Below are positions 7,207-10,565 of a stretch of 10,565 bases of DNA, one piece after another. Source of the DNA: Syntrophaceae bacterium (GTDB lineage: Bacteria > Desulfobacterota > Syntrophia > Syntrophales > UBA2185); contig JAFNGM010000272.1 in the NCBI GenBank assembly GCA_017885225.1, forward strand, positions 1 through 10,565. The letters run 5' to 3'. Position 1 is the first letter of the stretch. Every line of letters begins with the position of its first letter. Below the pieces are notes generated by a model that saw nothing but the letters and a program-made list of their open reading frames with translations, made no database searches and was not told where the DNA came from. Made by a program: the position numbers and the translations under genes.

Positions 7207-8589
7207 ATGAAAAACGGAAGTCTTGATCTGGGCACGGGAGCCATTCTCCCGCTGCTTCTCAAAATGAGCTGGCCATCGATTACGGCGATGTTCGCCATGG
7301 CCCTCTATAATCTCATCGATACCTTTTGGCTCGCCCGGTTCAGTTCTCAGGCTATCGCCGCGTTAACTATCTGTTTTCCTATCCAGATGGTGTTCGGGGC
7401 CATCGGCGTGGGCACAGGTGTAGGCGCCGGTTCTTTCGCGGCCCGCATGTTCGGCGCCGGCGACCATGCAAGAGCGAAACAAACTGCCGGGCAGATTATT
7501 ATCCTCTCAGCCTTTCTTGGCCTTCTGATCATCGCCGTGACCTTGATTTACCACGACGTAATTTTGAAAATTTTCGGGGCTACGGGAGACATCCTCCCAC
7601 TCGCCCGACACTACCTTATCACGGTCGTATTCGGCTCACCATTTCTCCTTTTCATGATGATGGCGAATAACCTTTTGCGCGCCGAAGGCAAACCGAACGC
7701 GTCAATGTATGTCATTCTCGTCATGTCCGCCATCGGCATGGTGCTCGATCCCATCTTGATCTTCGGCTGGGGCCCCATACCGCAGATGGGCATTTTTGGT
7801 GCGGCGCTGTCCGCCATAATCTCCTATTTTTCCGCAGGGGTACTTTCCTTTTACTACCTTCAACTCAGGTCTTCAAAATATGACCTCAACTGGCGATACC
7901 TGATCCCCAATTTTTCGATCATTTCGTCCATCTATCAAACAGGCTTTCCTTCCGTGATTATGAACCTTGTCTTTGGTCTCGTCCTGATTGTGTACAACTA
8001 TGTGCTTGGCTTATACGGATCACTGGCCATCGCGACGCTGGGTCTCTGTTTTCGCATTAACGGGCTTGTCGTCATGGTATTGTTCGGCATGGGACACGGC
8101 GTGATGCCCCTGGTGGGTTTTAATGAAGGGGCGGGCCTTCACAAGCGGCTCATGGAAACGGTCAATGTGGCGGTGAAAATATCTTTTATTTTTTCAGCGG
8201 CGGTTTTTCTACTTTTCGAACTCTTCGCTCCATCCATTCTTGAACTTTTTACGAATGATGCAGAGCTCCTCGAAATGGCCGTACCGGCTCTGAGAATCTT
8301 CGTTTCCATGCTTCTGTTTATCGGACCCAATCTTATGTGGATCAACATGTTCATCGGCCTCGGCAAGGGATTCACTTCCATGGTTTTACTGCTGACGCGT
8401 GATGCCGTACTATTGATACCCATGCTCATCACACTCCCCTCGCTGTTCGGAATAAACGGCGTCTGGATGGCGCAACCACTCTCGAACCTGTTTGCCTTTT
8501 TCATCATCTATTTCTGGAAAATGAGGGAGTTCACCCTCATCACGAACAAGATGGAAAAAAGGGGACAGGCTACTTTTCTTGATAATTAA
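7207..8589 (+). CDS. MATE-family multidrug/Na+ (or H+) antiporter
   Basis: Integral inner-membrane exporter of the multi-antimicrobial extrusion family, expected to expel drugs or other cationic or hydrophobic compounds in exchange for Na+ or H+. The 460 residues contain about twelve hydrophobic segments arranged as two MatE repeats, the second starting near residue 235 (SSIYQTGFPSVIMNLVFGLVL). Typical family features are the start LPLLLKMSWPSITAMFAMALYNLIDTFW, GxGxGAGSFAARMFGAGDHARAKQ after the second helix, and NNLLRAEGKPNASMYV. The ATG at 7207 gives the normal N-terminus, though no good ribosome binding site precedes it. The gene's last residues, after FTLITNKMEK, are RGQATFLDN and are encoded by the left end of repeat copy 1, so the original C-terminus has been replaced. 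The tail is cytoplasmic and probably tolerated. Substrate cannot be inferred. Confidence 0.93.
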   Translation: MKNGSLDLGTGAILPLLLKMSWPSITAMFAMALYNLIDTFWLARFSSQAIAALTICFPIQMVFGAIGVGTGVGAGSFAARMFGAGDHARAKQTAGQIIILSAFLGLLIIAVTLIYHDVILKIFGATGDILPLARHYLITVVFGSPFLLFMMMANNLLRAEGKPNASMYVILVMSAIGMVLDPILIFGWGPIPQMGIFGAALSAIISYFSAGVLSFYYLQLRSSKYDLNWRYLIPNFSIISSIYQTGFPSVIMNLVFGLVLIVYNYVLGLYGSLAIATLGLCFRINGLVVMVLFGMGHGVMPLVGFNEGAGLHKRLMETVNVAVKISFIFSAAVFLLFELFAPSILELFTNDAELLEMAVPALRIFVSMLLFIGPNLMWINMFIGLGKGFTSMVLLLTRDAVLLIPMLITLPSLFGINGVWMAQPLSNLFAFFIIYFWKMREFTLITNKMEKRGQATFLDN

Positions 8590-8682
8590 AGACGTGTGAG
8601 ACACAACAATCTCCCAAGTCCATGGCTATTCTCGGCATAGATCAGTTATCCTCTCACTCAATAAAGTAGCCTGTCCCCTTTT
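8557..8682. mobile_element. 126-bp palindromic MITE/REP-like element, copy 1
   Basis: The ends are perfect 20-bp inverted repeats: AAAAGGGGACAGGCTACTTT at 8557-8576 and its reverse complement at 8663-8682. The 86-bp interior encodes nothing evident. Copy 2 at 9038-9163 is the same length and differs at 7 positions (about 94% identical). No transposase is inside, so it would depend on one elsewhere; a Y1 (RAYT/IS200-type) enzyme is my guess from the palindromic form and the absence of an obvious target duplication. The element overlaps the MATE gene by 33 bp and gives it its stop codon at 8587-8589. The 20-bp stem followed by TTTTCTTGTCC on the plus strand could terminate MATE transcription. 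Confidence 0.8.
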
Positions 8683-8716
8683 CTTGTCCTTTTCTCGCGT
8701 GTCCCCTTTTCTCGCG
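8672..8716. repeat. Tandem copies of the element-end motif TGTCCCCTTTTCTCGCG
   Basis: Three head-to-tail units follow one another: TGTCCCCTTTTCTTG (8672-8686), TGTCCTTTTCTCGCG (8685-8699) and TGTCCCCTTTTCTCGCG (8700-8716). The first is the right end of repeat copy 1; the other two repeat that end with CTCGCG instead of CTTG. Copy 2 has no such extension. It reads as nested or slipped duplication of the element terminus. Confidence 0.6.
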
Positions 8717-8817
8717 GCGCGCAATGTCCCGACAATTCTACATCGGAAAATGTGGCGCGTGTAGTTCCAGTTCTCACGGTAATTGCTGAACGCACATCGT
8801 GGGAAACGAGCAATGAT

Positions 8818-8833
8818 AACCCTTTAAAGGGTT
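8818..8833. repeat. 16-bp perfect palindrome AACCCTTTAAAGGGTT
   Basis: A perfect palindrome with no spacer at its centre. With mismatches the stem extends further: GCA at 8810-8812 can pair with TGC at 8836-8838. It could be a dimeric protein site or the remnant of another palindromic repeat; nothing around it decides. Confidence 0.5.
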
Positions 8834-8845
8834 CGTGCAAAAGTG

Positions 8846-8863
8846 ATTCACAGGTGTGTGAAT
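8846..8863. repeat. 7-bp inverted repeat ATTCACA-GGTG-TGTGAAT
   Basis: ATTCACA (8846-8852) and TGTGAAT (8857-8863) flank a 4-base loop. No T-tract follows on either strand, so it is not a standard terminator. It lies just before the two TGTTGATA copies. Confidence 0.4.
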
Positions 8864-9037
8864 AGAGTTGTTGATATCTCTGTTGATAACGTTCCTAAAT
8901 GCTTATATGTTACTCTTTTATGGCAGAATGCACTCAATGCAGGCATTAAGATAATGTAATGAATACAAGTAGATATATTATATGTTCATGATTTCTGCTA
9001 CTTGAGCCATGTTTTCCATGAAGTTATGAACGTGTGA

Positions 9038-9163
9038 AAAAGGGGACAGGCTACTTTTCCTGATAATTTAAGACGTGGGAAACACAACAATCTCCCAAGT
9101 CCATAGCTATTCTCGGCATAGATCAGTTATCCTTTCACTCAATAAATTAGCCTGTCCCCTTTT
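9038..9163. mobile_element. 126-bp palindromic MITE/REP-like element, copy 2
   Basis: Direct-orientation copy of the element at 8557-8682, with 20-bp terminal inverted repeats at 9038-9057 and 9144-9163 that differ at a single base (T at 9147 where copy 1 has G). It overlaps the 3' end of the oppF-like gene by 17 bp and supplies its stop codon. On the minus strand the palindrome is followed by TTTTT, so it can serve as terminator for the ABC transporter genes. The match to copy 1 continues for a few bases past the right end (CTTATCC against CTTGTCC). No transposase or clear target duplication is visible. Confidence 0.8.
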
Positions 9164-10142
9164 TCTTATCCTCCATATGACATGCTGCGAAATGCCCTTC
9201 CCCTCTATCATTGAGTTTCGGTTCGGCTTTGTCACAGATATCCATTCTGAAAGAGCAGCGGGGATGAAACGGACATCCTCCCGGCGGATTCGCCGGATTC
9301 GGGAGTTCACCCCTCAGTATGATCCGCTGTCTCTTTTTCCCCGGATCCGTGTTTGGCACCGCGGACAGGAGCGCTATCGTATATGGATGCAGAGGGTTAT
9401 TATACAGTTCTTCATTTTTGGCAAGCTCGACGATTCTACCGAAATACATCACCGCAATCCTGTCACTCATATGCCTGACGACGCTGAGATCGTGGGTGAT
9501 AAAAAGGTACGTGAGTTCAAATTCCTTTTGCAAATCCTTCAGGAGATTCAATATCTGCGCCTGTATAGAAACATCGAGGGCAGAAACGGGTTCATCGGCG
9601 ATGATTAATTGCGGTGCGAGGACGACGGCTCTCGCGATGCCTATGCGTTGTCTTTGGCCGCCGCTGAATTCGTGAGGATACCTTCCCGCCTGCTCCCGTG
9701 TGAGACCCACCAGATCCATGATCCGCTGTACTTCCTCTTCCCTGTTCCTTCCATTTGCCGTCTTATGAACCAGGAGAGGCTCACCGATTGTACTTCCCGC
9801 CGATCTCCGGGGATTGAGCGATGAATACGGATCCTGAAATATAATCTGGACTTTTCTGCGATAATTTTTTAGTGCTCTGCCAGAGTAGGCGAAGATATTT
9901 TCACCTTCAAAGAATATCTGACCTGCTGTCGGTTCTTCAAGCCTCATAATGAGCCTCCCGAGGGTTGACTTCCCGCACCCGCTCTCACCGACAAGCCCCA
10001 GGGTTTCTCCTTTCAATATACTGAGGGAAACCCCGTCGACAGCTTTTACTTCGGATCGGCGACCCGCAAAAAATCCTGCATCAACAGGAAAGTATTTTTT
10101 TAATCCCTGAATATCGACCAAGACAGTTTTCATATTAATCAT
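9147..10142 (-). CDS. Oligopeptide/dipeptide ABC importer ATPase, OppF/DppF type
   Basis: Cytoplasmic ATPase that, with an OppD partner, powers peptide (or nickel or related solute) uptake. The 331-residue protein has Walker A GESGCGKST at 52-60, a Q-loop in QIIFQDPYSSLNPR, the signature FSGGQRQRIGIARA, Walker B LIIADEP followed by ALD, and the switch histidine in FITHDLSV. The OppF-type N-terminus (KKYFPVDAGFFAGRR...VKAVDGVSL) and the C-terminal oligo_HPY region are present. The latter has four cysteines in GGCPFHPRC...DIC...AAC, which in some DppD/OppD relatives bind an iron-sulfur cluster. The ATG at 10142 overlaps the end of the upstream OppD-like gene by 8 bp with no clear ribosome binding site, indicating translational coupling. 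The last codons (KKKGTG, then TAA) come from repeat copy 2, so the native tail after HMED is lost. Confidence 0.92.
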   Translation of the reverse strand: MINMKTVLVDIQGLKKYFPVDAGFFAGRRSEVKAVDGVSLSILKGETLGLVGESGCGKSTLGRLIMRLEEPTAGQIFFEGENIFAYSGRALKNYRRKVQIIFQDPYSSLNPRRSAGSTIGEPLLVHKTANGRNREEEVQRIMDLVGLTREQAGRYPHEFSGGQRQRIGIARAVVLAPQLIIADEPVSALDVSIQAQILNLLKDLQKEFELTYLFITHDLSVVRHMSDRIAVMYFGRIVELAKNEELYNNPLHPYTIALLSAVPNTDPGKKRQRIILRGELPNPANPPGGCPFHPRCSFRMDICDKAEPKLNDRGEGHFAACHMEDKKKGTG

Positions 10143-10565
10143 AAAGCCAGCAGCGTATCCTGTGTCCCGGATTTCGCTCTTTAAGCAAAGGTTCCTCCAC
10201 CCGGCAGATCTTCATGACATGAGAGCATCTGTCTTGAAAGCTGCATCCCTCGGGCAGATTATACAGAGGGGGAACAACCCCCGGGATTACCTTCAGGTAT
10301 TCATTCTTTCCCCCCGATGCAGTCATCTTCGGGATCGATTCCATGAGGCCGACCGTATAGGGATGGAGAGGTGTAGAGAAGAGTTTCCCTACAGAACTGT
10401 ATTCGACAATTCCGCCTGTATACATGACCGCCACATATTGAACCGCCTCTGCGATTACACCCAGGTCATGGGTAATAAGAATTATGGAAGTTCCCACACC
10501 TTCTTTTAATCTGTTCATAAGGTCTATGATCTGGGCCTGAATGGTTACATCCAGGGCGGTGGTCG
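10135..10565 (-). CDS. Oligopeptide/dipeptide ABC importer ATPase, OppD/DppD type, C-terminal part (gene runs off the right edge)
   Basis: The last 142 residues of the partner ATPase are visible. They begin just after Walker B with TTALDVTIQAQIIDLMNRL (D-loop region), then the switch histidine in LITHDLGV, the MYTGGIVEY strand, and HPYTVGLMESIP. The oligo_HPY end has four cysteines (EGCSFQDRC, MKIC, IRCW). The P-loop and signature motif lie beyond the edge. It is translated just before the OppF-like gene, with an 8-bp overlap. Permease and binding-protein genes would be expected further right; the order Opp(A)BCDF is usual, but the substrate cannot be told. Confidence 0.92.
   Translation of the reverse strand, partial: TTALDVTIQAQIIDLMNRLKEGVGTSIILITHDLGVIAEAVQYVAVMYTGGIVEYSSVGKLFSTPLHPYTVGLMESIPKMTASGGKNEYLKVIPGVVPPLYNLPEGCSFQDRCSHVMKICRVEEPLLKERNPGHRIRCWLYD

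Larger units (their letters stand above)
8683..9037. other. 355-bp segment between the two elements, no convincing gene
   Basis: Both strands were read. A minus-strand frame of 60 codons (8658-8840) runs into element 1 and resembles nothing I know. The segment holds a three-copy tandem of the element-end motif (8672-8716), a 16-bp palindrome (8818-8833), a 7-bp inverted repeat (8846-8863), two TGTTGATA copies 12 bp apart (8869 and 8881), and an AT-rich stretch (about 8950-9031). In that stretch CAAGTAG/CTACTTG (8966-8972 and 8998-9004) and GTTCAT/ATGAAC (8984-8989 and 9026-9031) are inverted repeats. It may be the decayed interior of a larger unit or old intergenic DNA. Confidence 0.5.

Noticed and set aside
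8658..8840. A 60-codon minus-strand frame in the inter-element segment.
   Set aside because: It begins at the palindrome, reads through the tandem element ends and finishes inside copy 1. The product (rich in repeated EKGTREKRTRKG) is what the repeats would encode by chance, and it has no recognisable domain.
8869..8889. A replication origin, from DnaA-box-like TGTTGATAA motifs.
   Set aside because: Only two imperfect boxes, with no dnaA, dnaN, parAB or rep gene nearby. Kept only as a weak observation.
8557..9163. A CRISPR array, because of repeated sequence with a spacer.
   Set aside because: Only two copies of 126 bp separated by 355 bp; CRISPR repeats are short and regularly spaced, and no cas gene is near.
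9075..9608. A 177-codon plus-strand frame starting inside copy 2.
   Set aside because: It runs antisense through the well-supported oppF-like gene; its apparent coding quality is a shadow of that gene.

Overview
The window looks like bacterial chromosome from a Gram-negative, probably a deltaproteobacterium (Desulfobacterota, perhaps Syntrophales-like). This is an inference from the tilS-ftsH order, a lipoprotein parvulin, the DUF2520-panB pair and intergenic repeats of the GGGGACAGGCTAC kind. No rRNA, tRNA, CRISPR array, phage gene or intact transposase was seen. Coding density is high except for about 560 bp between positions 8590 and 9146.

Layout. (1) Positions 1-2992, minus strand: a HAD phosphatase, then tilS, then ftsH (cut by the left edge). 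(2) Positions 3079-4962, plus strand: a probable promoter, an intrinsic terminator or attenuator just before the first start codon, a Rossmann/DUF2520 oxidoreductase-like gene and panB, which overlaps it and has a strong ribosome binding site. A terminator spans the panB stop. (3) Positions 4954-7049, minus strand: miaA, then a lipoprotein peptidyl-prolyl isomerase. (4) Positions 7207-8589, plus strand: a MATE-family multidrug exporter, divergent from miaA. (5) Positions 8557-9163: two 126-bp palindromic repeats in direct orientation around a 355-bp segment without a convincing gene. (6) Positions 9147-10565, minus strand: oppF-like and oppD-like ATPase genes of a peptide ABC importer, cut by the right edge.

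How the genes relate. Region 1 carries tRNA-Ile lysidine synthesis and membrane proteolysis. Region 2 makes ketopantoate and probably reduces it to pantoate, if the DUF2520 protein is a ketopantoate reductase as its position suggests. Region 3 pairs tRNA A37 prenylation with envelope protein folding. The rest is transport.

The least ordinary part is the pair of 126-bp elements. They share perfect or near-perfect 20-bp terminal inverted repeats and differ at 7 of 126 positions. They sit exactly on the 3' ends of the two convergent transporter genes, so each gene takes its last codons and stop from an element, and each element can act as a hairpin terminator. They look like non-autonomous (MITE/REP-like) elements whose transposase is not in the window. 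A second point of interest is the hairpin and T-tract directly before the DUF2520-panB operon, overlapped by a 21-codon leader reading frame that ends one base before an in-frame ATG of the operon's first gene.
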